Part shown: in pieces, positions 24,661-33,185 of the stretch
Numbering within the stretch: the stretch's first letter is position 1
Layout: every line of letters starts with the position of its first letter
NCBI GenBank assembly: GCA_964467315.1
Contig: CAYXSA010000008.1
Location: forward strand, 1 to 64,000
Direction of reading: 5' to 3'
Length of the DNA: 64,000 bases
Source: JAAFIM01 sp964467315
Lineage (GTDB): Bacteria > Bacteroidota > Bacteroidia > Chitinophagales > Saprospiraceae
Program-made: the position numbers and the translations under genes
The notes under the pieces: generated by a model
What the model was told of the DNA's origin: nothing
The model's database searches: none
What the model saw: the letters and a program-made list of their open reading frames with translations, nothing else

Positions 24661-24705
24661 AAAATAGCCCCAACGGGGCTTCCTCTTCCTAACCGTAGGC
24701 GAGCA
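24661..24705 (+). repeat. Short dispersed repeat shared with 486-535
   Basis: AATAGCCCCAACGGGGCTTC, then TCTTCCTAACCGTAGGCGAGC, closely matches the block at 486-530. In both places it lies next to a family A element. Confidence 0.6.
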
Positions 24706-24718
24706 AAGCATAATAAGA

Positions 24719-24854
24719 TGGCGTGCCCCTGCTCCCCGCGCGCCGCCAAAAGCGGCGCTTGTAAAGCCGTAGCACGCTACGGCTTTACAGGGTCGCAGGG
24801 TCGGGCTATTCGCTCCAGCCCGCTAAAGCGGGCTTCCGCTACTATCCCTCACGC
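24719..24854 (+). repeat. Family A dispersed element
   Basis: It starts GGCGTGCCCCTGC, contains a P2 insert AGCCGTAGCACGCTACGGCT, then GCAGGGTCGGGCTATTC, a P3 hairpin AGCCCGCTAAAGCGGGCT and ends CTATCCCTCACGC. Confidence 0.9.
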
Positions 24855-24860
24855 AAAAAT

Positions 24861-24892
24861 GCCCGCCCTTGAAAGACAAGGGCGGGCTTTTG
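24861..24892 (+). terminator. Intrinsic terminator
   Basis: The stem GCCCGCCCTTG / CAAGGGCGGGC with loop AAAGA is followed by TTTTG. It ends any transcript coming from the repeat protein gene or the family A element before the kinase gene. Confidence 0.8.
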
Positions 24893-24930
24893 TCCAAAAT
24901 TCCCCCTCCTCGCCAACCACCACCCCCCAA

Positions 24931-27900
24931 ATGGCACGCCGCTACGCTTTCCTGTGGGCATTTCTCCTCCTGCTCGCCTGCCCCCTACAGGCGCAAGAGC
25001 TCTATCATAAAATCTACAATATCCAAAGCGAACTGCCTACTGATATGGTCTATGATGTCGTCGAAGACCCCAAAGGCTTTTTATACATCGGCACCAATAG
25101 AGGCATCTTCCGCTTTAATGGCAAACAATTTACCCGACTCACCGTCTTACACAGCAAAGAACAAACCTTTACCGACCTCGTCGTAGACCCCGATGGCGCA
25201 CTCTGGGCACGCAATTTCTCCAACCAAATCTTCAAAACAACCGCAAATGATACCCTTTATAGTATCACCGAACACTTAGGACTTTTTACCGATAGCCTAC
25301 CCACCTTGCGCCTTAGAGGCAAAGGCGAATTTATCTATATCGCCAATAAACTCGATGTTCTCCAAGTCCATTGCCGAACCTATGCCTCAGAGCATCGCAT
25401 CTCCGTCGGCTCCGAAGAAATTTTCGCGGGCTTAGAAATCGGCGACTTCCTCGTCGACGCTTGGGGCGCTGTCTACGCACAAACACAATACGGCGTTCTC
25501 TATCAACACAGCAAGAAAAAAGAAATCGAATGGGCTTTCGCCCCCTCAAGTAGCCAAAAAATCTTGCTTTGCTACGGCTTAGACAGTTTCGGCGAAGAAG
25601 CCCTTTTTTGCACCAATAGCTACGCAGATACCACTTCCGTGTACCGACTCCAGCAAGGCGCTTCTTTCCTATACGCATCCGCCCACAACCCACAAACAAA
25701 AACTTTCCAAACACTCAACGGCACAGACACTACAGTCGTCTGGTTTTGTACCGCCACAGGGCTTTATCGCTGGGACATTAGAAGCGAAAAAATCGAAGCA
25801 CTTTTGCCCCCAAATTTTTACACCGCAAAAATCCTGCGCGACCACGAAGGCGGCTATTGGGTCGCTACCTTAGGCAACGGACTCGTACACATACCCAACC
25901 TAAACGCCCACAAAATAGCAGAACCCCAAACGCAGTTTTCTACCTTCGCGCCCCTGCCCGAAGGCGAAATCGCTGTAGGCACCAACGCCAGCGAAGTACT
26001 TCGTATCGATAGCTTAGGCACCGTAAAATTTAGATACACTATGCCCAGCAATCGAACCCTTGATTTCCTCACTTACGACAAACAAAAACAACGATTATAC
26101 CACTCCTTAGGCTATCACGATTGGCAACAAAGCAGCATCAGCCAACGCGCCCCGCTCGGAAAAGGCATAACCCGCTTAGACTCCTTGCATCTGCTGGTCT
26201 GCGCCGAAAAAGGTCTACAACTCGCACACGAAGACATCAACAAACCCAGCGCTTACCCCTCCGATGGCTTAACCTTTTGCGACTCTTACGCTGGCGACCA
26301 AGAACAAAAAAATTATGCCCTACTTCTGCAAAAAGGTAGCGCCAGAGCCGTCCGCAGCACCCGCAGTACAGGACGGATATTTGCAGCCTTTACCAATAAT
26401 TTAGTCTGCTTCGATATCCGCAAAAAATACCACTCCGTCAAAGTCCTAAGCCCCGCACAACGCTCCATACATTGCTCCGCAATGACCTCGCAAGGCGATA
26501 CCATCTGGATAGCCAGCTTCCAAGACGGCGTTATGGGCATTGACAGCCGAAACCTAAACGTATTCGCCCAATACACCAGCAACGAAGGCTTATCCAGCAA
26601 CGAATGCAGCTATCTGCATATCCATAAAAAAGAACTTTGGGTTATCACCGCCAACGGCATCAATAAAATATCCCTCGAAAGCGGAGAGATAGAACACATC
26701 GGACATCAATACGCACTCGGCAATGCCGTTCCCAAAGAAATTCTTGTCGACGACCGCTTTATATGGCTCAATTTCGGCTCCGAAATTCTACGCCTAAGCC
26801 GCAATGGCTATCAGAAGCCCATACCCCGCGCCGTTGTCCTGCGAAAATTTGAGCACGACGGCGTAAGCTACCCTATCAAACGAAGATTGATATTTCCCCC
26901 CATCAACAAACAATTTTTTCTTGAAATAGAACTGCCCACTTATCGCTATACCACCAGCACTTTCTGCCAATATAAACTCCTTCCCATTGATTCCGCTTGG
27001 CAAGATTTGCCTATCGGCGAATACAAAATACCGATTCCCCTGCTCGCACACGGCAACTATACGCTCGAATTGCGCGCAAAAAATCATTGCTGCGTCGGCA
27101 CTACGCAACGTATATTTTTTGAAATACGCCCCCCCATTTGGCGAACTACGGGCTTCCTCCTCGCCATTTTAGCGCTCCTGCTTTTCGCTCTGTACTTCGC
27201 CATCTGGGCTTTCGTAAAACGCCAATGGGGCTATCGCCAACTCCACGAACAGGCGACCAACCACGAACTCGCAGCCCTCCGCGCACGCATGAACCCCCAT
27301 TTTATGTACAATGCCCTCAATACCATACAGGCTTTAGTACTCACCAATCAACAAGATTTGGCAACCTCCGTTATAGGCAACTTTTCCCAACTCACCCGCA
27401 GCATACTCTACATGTCGGGGCAAGAAAACACCAACCTAAGAGCCGAACTCGAAATGCTCGTCAACTACACGAAGATAGAAAAAGTACGCATGGGCGAAAC
27501 CCTAAACATCAGCATCGAACAATATATACCCAAATACCTCAGCACAGACCAAATAATTTTGCCCTCTATTCTCATACAACCAATGGTCGAAAATGCCCTT
27601 AAACACGGACTTATGCACCGAAAAGGCAGCAAATTTTTGACCCTAAAATTTATAGTTACCCCGCCCATCGGGGGCAGCAAAAAAAAGCTGCATTATCTCA
27701 GCGTCCTCGTCGTCGACAACGGTATCGGGCGCAAAGCCTCCCGCACACTCAATGCAAGGACTGCCGCCATGAAAACCCAACAATCCTTCGCTACAATGGC
27801 GATGTACCAGCGTCTGACCCTCCTCAATCGCCTGCGCAAAACGCCCATTTCGTACCGCGTGCGCGACCATTACAACGACAAAAGAGAAGCCTTAGGCACA

Positions 27901-27939
27901 AGCATACGCGTCGATATTCCGTTTTATCCTCGCATATAA
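24931..27939 (+). CDS. Membrane histidine kinase (LytS type) with beta-propeller sensor
   Basis: The 1002-residue protein has a signal peptide (ending PLQAQ), a large periplasmic region (about 25-735) of propeller repeats (DVVEDPKGFLYIGTNRGIF, DGALWARN, EGGYWVATLGNGLVHI, ITANGINKI) and a Y_Y_Y-like module before the membrane. One transmembrane segment lies near 740-765. The cytoplasmic end is a His_kinase domain (PF06580) with the phospho-acceptor His near 789 in RMNPHFMYNALN and ATPase motifs PSILIQPMVENALKHG and VVDNGIGRKAS. Such kinases usually signal to a LytTR regulator; none is adjacent. The start at 24931 was chosen for its signal peptide; the frame upstream runs through a repeat and a terminator. 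Confidence 0.9.
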   Translation: MARRYAFLWAFLLLLACPLQAQELYHKIYNIQSELPTDMVYDVVEDPKGFLYIGTNRGIFRFNGKQFTRLTVLHSKEQTFTDLVVDPDGALWARNFSNQIFKTTANDTLYSITEHLGLFTDSLPTLRLRGKGEFIYIANKLDVLQVHCRTYASEHRISVGSEEIFAGLEIGDFLVDAWGAVYAQTQYGVLYQHSKKKEIEWAFAPSSSQKILLCYGLDSFGEEALFCTNSYADTTSVYRLQQGASFLYASAHNPQTKTFQTLNGTDTTVVWFCTATGLYRWDIRSEKIEALLPPNFYTAKILRDHEGGYWVATLGNGLVHIPNLNAHKIAEPQTQFSTFAPLPEGEIAVGTNASEVLRIDSLGTVKFRYTMPSNRTLDFLTYDKQKQRLYHSLGYHDWQQSSISQRAPLGKGITRLDSLHLLVCAEKGLQLAHEDINKPSAYPSDGLTFCDSYAGDQEQKNYALLLQKGSARAVRSTRSTGRIFAAFTNNLVCFDIRKKYHSVKVLSPAQRSIHCSAMTSQGDTIWIASFQDGVMGIDSRNLNVFAQYTSNEGLSSNECSYLHIHKKELWVITANGINKISLESGEIEHIGHQYALGNAVPKEILVDDRFIWLNFGSEILRLSRNGYQKPIPRAVVLRKFEHDGVSYPIKRRLIFPPINKQFFLEIELPTYRYTTSTFCQYKLLPIDSAWQDLPIGEYKIPIPLLAHGNYTLELRAKNHCCVGTTQRIFFEIRPPIWRTTGFLLAILALLLFALYFAIWAFVKRQWGYRQLHEQATNHELAALRARMNPHFMYNALNTIQALVLTNQQDLATSVIGNFSQLTRSILYMSGQENTNLRAELEMLVNYTKIEKVRMGETLNISIEQYIPKYLSTDQIILPSILIQPMVENALKHGLMHRKGSKFLTLKFIVTPPIGGSKKKLHYLSVLVVDNGIGRKASRTLNARTAAMKTQQSFATMAMYQRLTLLNRLRKTPISYRVRDHYNDKREALGTSIRVDIPFYPRI

Positions 27940-27947
27940 AATGTCTT

Positions 27948-28136
27948 TTTTTTTTGGCGTGCCCGCGCCCCTGCCTGCCCTAAAAACGGGCAGGCACCCC
28001 GCGCCCACGGCGTGCTTACGCACTTGTGGTTGCGCGGGGCAAAAAGGGGGGCGCGGTCGGGCTATCCATTGCGAGCCGTGCCACAGCGTGCTTGCAAGCA
28101 CGCTGCGGTACGGCTCTACATTTCTATCCCTCACGC
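27948..28136 (+). repeat. Family A dispersed element, long copy
   Basis: It starts TTTTTTTTGGCGTGCCCGC 8 nt after the kinase stop. P2 is enlarged by hairpins with CTGCCTGCCC / GGGCAGGC; GCGGTCGGGCTATCC follows, then a long P3 (GAGCCGTGCC ... GGTACGGCTC), and it ends CTATCCCTCACGC. Confidence 0.9.
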
Positions 28137-28143
28137 TTTTTTT

Positions 28144-28899
28144 ATGCACCGAAAATTCCTACACAAAAACATCAGTCTTTTGCAAGCCGATGCGCTGTAT
28201 ACGCCGCTCTTCAAAGCGCCTTTTATCGACCTTATCGTTACCGCGCCGCCCTTCGAGCTGCCGACAGAGGACGAAAGCGAAAGCAACTATGCGCGGTATC
28301 TCGAATTTTCTGAAAATTGGCTACGCAACTGCCTTGCATGGAGCAAACCCCAAGCCCGTCTTTGCCTCAATACGCCCTTAGACAGGAGCAAGGGCGGCGC
28401 TCGCCCCCTCGCCGCAGACCTGACTGCCCTTGCCCAAAAAGTAGGCTGGCGCTACAAAACGACTATAGTTTGGCAGATTGCCAATGCGGCTTATCGCACA
28501 ACTTGGGGCTCTTGGAAATCTGCTGCTGCGCCCATCGTCGCTGCGCCCATCGAATTGATTTTAGTTTTCTACAAAGAGGAATGGAAAAAGACAGAGGGCA
28601 GCAAAATTTCGGACATTAGTGCGGAGGAATTTAAGGATTGGGCGCAGGGTGTTTGGCGTTTTGATGCGGAGAGCAAAAAACAGGTCGGGCATCCTGCGCC
28701 CTTTCCGCAAGAATTAGCTTATCGTTGTATTCGGCTTTTTAGTTATTTGCACGATGTCGTTTTCGACCCCTTTGCGGGCAGCGGTACGACGCTGCTCGTT
28801 GCCCAAAAGATAGACCGTATTGCTATGGGTTTGGAGTTGGACGCGGGTTATTTTGAGCTGGCGAAAGATAGGATTATCAAAGAAACGGGCGGGTTTTAG
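28144..28899 (+). CDS. Solo DNA methyltransferase, beta class (N4-cytosine or N6-adenine)
   Basis: The 251-residue protein has the motif order of beta-class methyltransferases: the catalytic motif IV comes first (VTAPPFEL near residue 29, where DPPY or SPPY is usual) and the SAM-binding motif I comes last (FDPFAGSGTTLLVAQ near 208), followed by GLELDAGYFELAKDRI. The middle HPAPFPQELAYRCIRLFS is also typical of this class. The change from SPPY/DPPY to APPF makes catalysis uncertain. No restriction gene lies next to it, so it would be a solo methyltransferase. The start ATG at 28144 lies 8 nt after a family A repeat; the in-frame extension upstream is repeat sequence. Confidence 0.85.
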   Translation: MHRKFLHKNISLLQADALYTPLFKAPFIDLIVTAPPFELPTEDESESNYARYLEFSENWLRNCLAWSKPQARLCLNTPLDRSKGGARPLAADLTALAQKVGWRYKTTIVWQIANAAYRTTWGSWKSAAAPIVAAPIELILVFYKEEWKKTEGSKISDISAEEFKDWAQGVWRFDAESKKQVGHPAPFPQELAYRCIRLFSYLHDVVFDPFAGSGTTLLVAQKIDRIAMGLELDAGYFELAKDRIIKETGGF

Positions 28900-28950
28900 G
28901 GCAGGGATTTTTCGGCTGCCCCGCCCGCCCTTTGCGGGCGGGGATAAAAC

Positions 28951-29057
28951 GCGTGAGGGATATGTAGAGCCGTAGCATGCTACGGCTCAAATAGCCCGAC
29001 CCTGCGACCTTTAAGCCGCCTTTAGGCGGCGGGGAGCAGGGGCACGCCCAAAAACGC
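28951..29057 (-). repeat. Family A dispersed element
   Basis: Minus strand: GGGCGTGCCCCTGC, P2 with GCCGCC / GGCGGC, GCAGGGTCGGGCTATTTG, P3 AGCCGTAGC / GCTACGGCT, ending CCCTCACGC. P3 is shortened as in 44715 and 46425. Confidence 0.9.
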
Positions 29058-29129
29058 GTTTCAAAAAGTTGTCTAATTATGCAACTTTTGCTCTTTTTTT
29101 TACGTTTTGTGATAAAAATAATAAACTCT

Positions 29130-29357
29130 ATGCCTTGTATCAAAACGATAGATTCTATAAAATTATATATCTATGCAAGAGACCACAATCCGCCTCACTT
29201 TCACGCCATTTATGGAGAAAAAGAAGAATTGATTGAGATACAAAATTTATAAACTTATGCAGGCAGTATACCCGCATCGCAGCGAAAAAAAGTGATTGCG
29301 TGGGCTAATAATAGCAGGGATTTTTTGCTGCAAAAATGGAAAGAATTTAATACTTAA
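29130..29357 (+). pseudogene. DUF4160-family gene with one nonsense codon
   Basis: The frame reads MPCIKTIDSIKLYIYARD, HNPPHFHAIYGEKEELIEI, then TAA at codon 41 (29250-29252), then TYAGSIPASQRKKVIAWANN and RDFLLQKWKEFN. This is the complete DUF4160 pattern (RDH.PPHFHA, Y.G..P..Q.KKV..WA). The stop falls where Glu is common, so a single GAA to TAA change would explain it. DUF4160 genes are usually paired with DUF2442 genes, and one follows 17 nt downstream. Without readthrough the product is a 40-residue fragment. Confidence 0.8.
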
Positions 29358-29374
29358 AATTAGCTCTTAGCGAC

Positions 29375-29887
29375 ATGAGAAAAGTAACAAGAATCATAAA
29401 AATTCACGAAATAAAGGGATATAAAGTATCCTGTTTGTTCAATAATGGAGCGTCCAGAATTATTGACTTTAAGAAACTTTTTCGGCAATGGGGAGTTTCA
29501 GAAAAAGATGTAGAATATCCGTTATTATTGTCGGAGCAGGAGTTTCAGAAAGTAGAAATTTTGGAAGGTACTTTTGTGTGGAAAAATATCTCTATCGCTT
29601 CGACAGATGAGGAAGGAAATAGCGTTTTGCACTTCTTCGATGTAGACCCGATTGTGATGTATGAAAGCAGCAGCCCAGACCCATCACGAAAAGTAGAAAT
29701 CGGATTGATGATAAAGCAAGCCCGCCTTGAATTGGGTTTAACTCAAGCGGAATTGGCGGCAAAAAGTGGTACATCAAAACACTACATTTCGAGAATTGAA
29801 AACGGAAATACGGGCATAGAATACGCCTCTTTAATTAAAATTATAGAAGGCGGTTTGGGAAAACGTTTGCAAATTGGTATTGCGTAG
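29375..29887 (+). CDS. DUF2442 plus XRE-type HTH protein
   Basis: Residues 1-85 match DUF2442 (KGYKVSCLFNNGASRIIDF, then LEGTFVWKNISI). Residues 105-168 are an HTH_3 domain (IKQARLELGLTQAELAAKSG, SKHYISRIENG). DUF4160-DUF2442 pairs behave as putative toxin-antitoxin or stress modules; here the partner is broken by a stop codon while this regulator is intact, so the module may have lost its active component. It is AT-rich and followed by a strong terminator. Confidence 0.8.
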   Translation: MRKVTRIIKIHEIKGYKVSCLFNNGASRIIDFKKLFRQWGVSEKDVEYPLLLSEQEFQKVEILEGTFVWKNISIASTDEEGNSVLHFFDVDPIVMYESSSPDPSRKVEIGLMIKQARLELGLTQAELAAKSGTSKHYISRIENGNTGIEYASLIKIIEGGLGKRLQIGIA

Positions 29888-29888
29888 T

Positions 29889-29935
29889 GTCGCATTTATT
29901 GGCGGATAAGTCCCAATAAATGCGACGCTTTATTT
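29889..29935 (+). terminator. Intrinsic terminator between convergent genes
   Basis: The perfect stem GTCGCATTTATTGG / CCAATAAATGCGAC is followed by GCTTTATTTT; an A-poor left flank means it works best on the plus strand. Confidence 0.85.
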
Positions 29936-30226
29936 TCAGTGCCTATCAAAATGCCGCAGCAAGATGCGCTCCAGCAGTTCAGCCGCCGTGATGCCCATAT
30001 CGAGTGCCTCTTTGCGTAGGCGCAGGCTGAGGTCGGGGTTCATCATGGTCGTATATTTTTTGCGATAGGAGGCGGTGTTTTCTTCTTCCTCCGCGCTGGC
30101 TGCGGGGCTATTTTCGGTTATTTCTTTTTGTTGGAGGGCGAGCATTTGGGCGGTAATTTGTTCTTGTGTGAGTAGCCCCGATGCTTTTTCTTTGAGGGCG
30201 CTGAGGTCGCGGCGAATTTTAGACAT
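29936..30226 (-). CDS. Ribbon-helix-helix-like partner of ParA
   Basis: The 96-residue protein has a Glu/Gln-rich N-terminal half (LKEKASGLLTQEQITAQML, a helix) and a C-terminal KYTTMMNPDLSLRLRKEAL, MGITAAELLERILLRHF, which fits a ribbon-helix-helix DNA-binding domain (strand then two helices). It overlaps the upstream ParA gene by 8 nt. Small RHH proteins act as centromere-binding partners of ParA on plasmids. No obvious array of partner sites is seen next to it. Confidence 0.7.
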   Translation of the reverse strand: MSKIRRDLSALKEKASGLLTQEQITAQMLALQQKEITENSPAASAEEEENTASYRKKYTTMMNPDLSLRLRKEALDMGITAAELLERILLRHFDRH

Positions 30227-30926
30227 TTTCTATGATTTTGTGCAGCTCGTTGAGCCATTTTTTGAAATTGGTGATTTCGGGGGGGCTGGTTTTTTTGTCT
30301 TCGTAGAGGCTTTGCAGGGTGTTGGCGGAGCGGAAAGCAGCGTAGAAGCCGAGATTATTGGTCATAAAACGCAAGCCCGTTTCGCTGGCGATTTCTTCAG
30401 CCATTTCGCGCAAAAATTTGTCTTCTCGCCATCTGCCGACGTGCATATTCATAAAGCCCAAGATTTGGAGGGGGCGCGCCATTTTTTGCTTGATTTTCAC
30501 TACGTCGAGCACGTAGTGGAGATAGCGCAGGGTGGCATCTAAGCCGTAATTGCCTGCCGTAAAGGGAATGACGAGCAAATCCGTATTGAGTAGTGTGGGG
30601 GTTATTTCTTGCTCTTGTAGGGGCAGATTTATGTCGAGTTTGCCCGCGAGGTCGATGAAGATAAAATCGTCTTTATCGTTGCGCTCTTGCAGGATAGGCA
30701 GCAGAATTTTGCCGTTGCTATCGAAGAGTTGATAGGGGGCGGCTGTGCTGGGCAGGGCTTTTAGGTCTTGTCCGCGTGCATCGAGCAGGCTTTTTTGGGG
30801 GTCGGCATCGATGACCGATATTTTGTAGTTGAAGGGCGGGGAGGCGAGGGCTGTGGCTGTGAGGTTGGTGAGCGTGCTTTTGCCTACGCCGCCTTTTTGG
30901 CTGCCGAAAACGATTATTTTTGCCAT
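30219..30926 (-). CDS. parA: ParA-family ATPase
   Basis: The 235-residue protein has the deviant Walker A motif KGGVGKSTL at residues 11-18, the switch motif SVIDADPQKSLLDA, Walker B-like FIFIDLAG, and the C-terminal GFMNMHV and MTNNLGFYAAF segments of the small ParA/MinD-like group. It should polymerise on DNA in an ATP-dependent way with the RHH partner encoded downstream. This layout is that of plasmid partition (type Ib) or of orphan chromosomal copies. No replication gene is near, so it may be a plasmid remnant or a cargo-positioning system. The start at 30926 gives the family's standard N-terminus. Confidence 0.85.
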   Translation of the reverse strand: MAKIIVFGSQKGGVGKSTLTNLTATALASPPFNYKISVIDADPQKSLLDARGQDLKALPSTAAPYQLFDSNGKILLPILQERNDKDDFIFIDLAGKLDINLPLQEQEITPTLLNTDLLVIPFTAGNYGLDATLRYLHYVLDVVKIKQKMARPLQILGFMNMHVGRWREDKFLREMAEEIASETGLRFMTNNLGFYAAFRSANTLQSLYEDKKTSPPEITNFKKWLNELHKIIENV

Positions 30927-30972
30927 ATATATCGGATGGGGATTTTTTCGCCCCAAATATAGGCTTTTCCTG

Positions 30973-32373
30973 CTATTCTTCGGGCGGCTGATGGTGTAAG
31001 TAGTGGATATACTCGCGTTCTTGCGGCGTAAAATGCAATCTGCCGAATATGTACCAATAGGTTTCCCTCGACATGGTTTCCCAGTGCAGTATCGCCCACT
31101 GATATTGCAGACTTTGCAGCATGATGAGCCAGAAAAAGAAGCCAAAAGCCCCGTAGCGCAAGCCTATGAGCAGCCTTTTCGCCCAAACTCCCCAGCGTTC
31201 CCCTGCCAGCGCCAGCGCTTGCCAGAGCATCGCCATCGGAATCGCCCAAAATGCCATAGATTGTATCATAGAACGCGCCCCAAAGCTGCCCCCATAGGTC
31301 CATGCCGTCCAGCTAAAAATTACATAGATATTTGCCGCCAAATACAGCGTCAACGCCAGCCCCAGCCCCCGCAATCGCCACCAAAGGAGCGGCAAACCCA
31401 GCAGCGCCACCCACATTATCGGCGCATACACCAAAAAGCCCTTCCGATACGAGAATAAACCCTTAAAAATCTGCGGATTGGCGAAGTCAAACCCTTCTCC
31501 CTGATACGAATAATGCAAAAAATGCCCCGTCGCCAGCTTCCAATATACGAGCTGCGGCATCACTACCGCCAAACCGACCAGCGCCCCCAGCAATAACTGC
31601 CTCCAACGCGCCCAAATGAAGCCCCAAGCATCGCTTTGATACCTCCGCAGCAGAAAAAAAATCGCAGGCAAGAGCAAAATTAGCACTACTTCCGTCGGGC
31701 GTAGCAGCACCGACAAGCCCATCAATGCCGCTAAGCCATATAAATCCCTTCCCCAACCCCTGCGCGCCCAATTATCGGCGCATAAAAGACCCGCCGCCGC
31801 GCATAAAAATAGCGGAATATGGTTCATTCCGATTTGCTGCACGCTGTAGGTATAAAAATTCGTCGCAAACCCAATGCTCATCAGCGTTAGCAGCACTGCT
31901 TCTATGCGGAAAAATCGTAGTAAAAAGCAGCCCAAAAGGTATAAACCAAGCAGACTATAGACCCACCAACCCATACTAATCGCATGGCTATAAGCGCGGG
32001 AGTATCCGTCCGCCTTATCCCTGCCCGAAATCGTCGCCCAAGCATGCGCGGAGAGGTAAAAAGGCGCAAAAAATAAGGCATTACCCATCGTATACTTGAA
32101 AACTACCCCCCGCCGCTCGCCGCTTATGCTGTCTATCACAGGAAAACGCCCGTAACCGAGTACATCATCGCAGGGGCGGTACAGCGTATCCATCTCATCC
32201 AAGTGTTTGGACTGCCAAATATCGCCCTTTATCAGCCCGCTAAGGTAAAACGAATAGCCATAAACGTCCCAATTGAGCACGCCGCTACTCTGTCGCCGCC
32301 AAGGCTGAAAGCCCCACTGCGCTATTAGGTAAAAAACCGCCACAATCGCTATAAAAATCCGCAACGCCCGCAT
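30973..32373 (-). CDS. Polytopic membrane protein, probable GT-C-type glycosyltransferase
   Basis: The 466-residue protein has an N-terminal membrane segment, an early acidic periplasmic segment (NWDVYGYSFYLSG, with Asp after the first span, typical of GT-C enzymes) and about ten further hydrophobic segments. GT-C enzymes use lipid-linked sugars to modify proteins or lipids outside the membrane. The exact family (PF13231/GT39-like) is a guess based on topology. Its start codon overlaps the stop of the small upstream gene (TAATG), so the two are translationally coupled. It lies convergent to nothing and 47 bp before parA on the same strand. Confidence 0.65.
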   Translation of the reverse strand: MRALRIFIAIVAVFYLIAQWGFQPWRRQSSGVLNWDVYGYSFYLSGLIKGDIWQSKHLDEMDTLYRPCDDVLGYGRFPVIDSISGERRGVVFKYTMGNALFFAPFYLSAHAWATISGRDKADGYSRAYSHAISMGWWVYSLLGLYLLGCFLLRFFRIEAVLLTLMSIGFATNFYTYSVQQIGMNHIPLFLCAAAGLLCADNWARRGWGRDLYGLAALMGLSVLLRPTEVVLILLLPAIFFLLRRYQSDAWGFIWARWRQLLLGALVGLAVVMPQLVYWKLATGHFLHYSYQGEGFDFANPQIFKGLFSYRKGFLVYAPIMWVALLGLPLLWWRLRGLGLALTLYLAANIYVIFSWTAWTYGGSFGARSMIQSMAFWAIPMAMLWQALALAGERWGVWAKRLLIGLRYGAFGFFFWLIMLQSLQYQWAILHWETMSRETYWYIFGRLHFTPQEREYIHYLHHQPPEE

Positions 32374-32717
32374 TATTTGCCCTCCGCGATGCTAATAAGG
32401 AACTCGCGCTGCTCCTCAATTTCGCCCCGAAAATGATGCAAGAGCCGCAAACGCGCCTCACCCGCTTGCGCAGCCCGAAAATGCAGGGTCGCCGTCGCTG
32501 CGTCGCCGCCTGTCCAGCCCTCTTTCATGTTTTCGGGGTTGTGATAGGCGACATTTTCGCCCAAAAATTTCAGATTTTCGCCACCCGAAAGTATTTCATA
32601 CGCCAAATCATTGCCCACCGAGCCATGCACATAGCCCGCATATTGTAGCTCATCGCCCGCTGCCACTCGCAGAGTCGCCGCCTGCAAATGCTCATGTAGT
32701 CGCCAAATTGTCGCCAT
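32373..32717 (-). CDS. Small protein, possibly chagasin-like (I42) protease inhibitor
   Basis: The 114-residue protein has no signal peptide. Its C-terminal half (TATLHFRAAQAGEARLRLLH, HFRGEIEEQREFLISI) resembles the last strands of chagasin-type inhibitors (F.A..aG...L.L.y.RpwE......f.i.v), and GNDLAYEIL could stand for the GYxW loop, which is poorly kept. The match is weak. The stop overlaps the start of the membrane-protein gene by 1 nt (TAATG), which points to a shared role instead. Confidence 0.45.
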   Translation of the reverse strand: MATIWRLHEHLQAATLRVAAGDELQYAGYVHGSVGNDLAYEILSGGENLKFLGENVAYHNPENMKEGWTGGDAATATLHFRAAQAGEARLRLLHHFRGEIEEQREFLISIAEGK

Positions 32718-32818
32718 TTGCTCCTTATGTTAAGTTTCCGTGAAATTAAGCCCCGCGCAAAGATACGCCAGCGCCAACACTTGAGCAAAGATTGTATTTT
32801 TGCAGCGTATTTAAAGCG

Positions 32819-32909
32819 ATTTTTTTGGGCGTGCCCGCCTGCCCAAAAAGGGGCAGGCGGTCGGGCTTTGCAGGGCGAGCACAAGGCTCGCCCCTACAAT
32901 CCCTCACGC
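32819..32909 (+). repeat. Family A dispersed element
   Basis: It starts TTTTTTTTGGGCGTGCCCG. P2b is CCTGCCC / GGGCAGG, followed by CGGTCGGGCTTTGC, P3 GGGCGAGC / GCTCGCCC, and it ends AATCCCTCACGC. P2b differs from other copies by paired changes. Confidence 0.9.
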
Positions 32910-33185
32910 AACTCGCCCGCAGCGCAAAGGCGCTGCGGGCACAAACTCCACAACACCAGAGTACCTTTTATCCGCTACCCCAGCCAAACTACCCAGCCTC
33001 GTACAGGAGTCGACGACAGTGGCGCAATCCATAAAACGGAACTTGCTGACCCAAGTTGAAGAAATTCGCTGCCTTAGACCTGTTATACTCAAACGCGCGA
33101 CCCCTTGCTTGGCAAGCTATCGAACCTACGAACGACGGGTTTTGCCTTCCTATTCACGCATTTTTCGCACTACTTCACATAAAAT

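Noticed and set aside
24718..24930. Longer start for the histidine kinase
   Set aside because: The extension is encoded by a family A element and an intrinsic terminator; the ATG at 24931 begins a normal signal peptide.
28012..28143. N-terminal extension of the methyltransferase through the family A element
   Set aside because: The frame is open only because the repeat is GC-rich; the methyltransferase homology begins at 28144, and other copies of the repeat give unrelated peptides.
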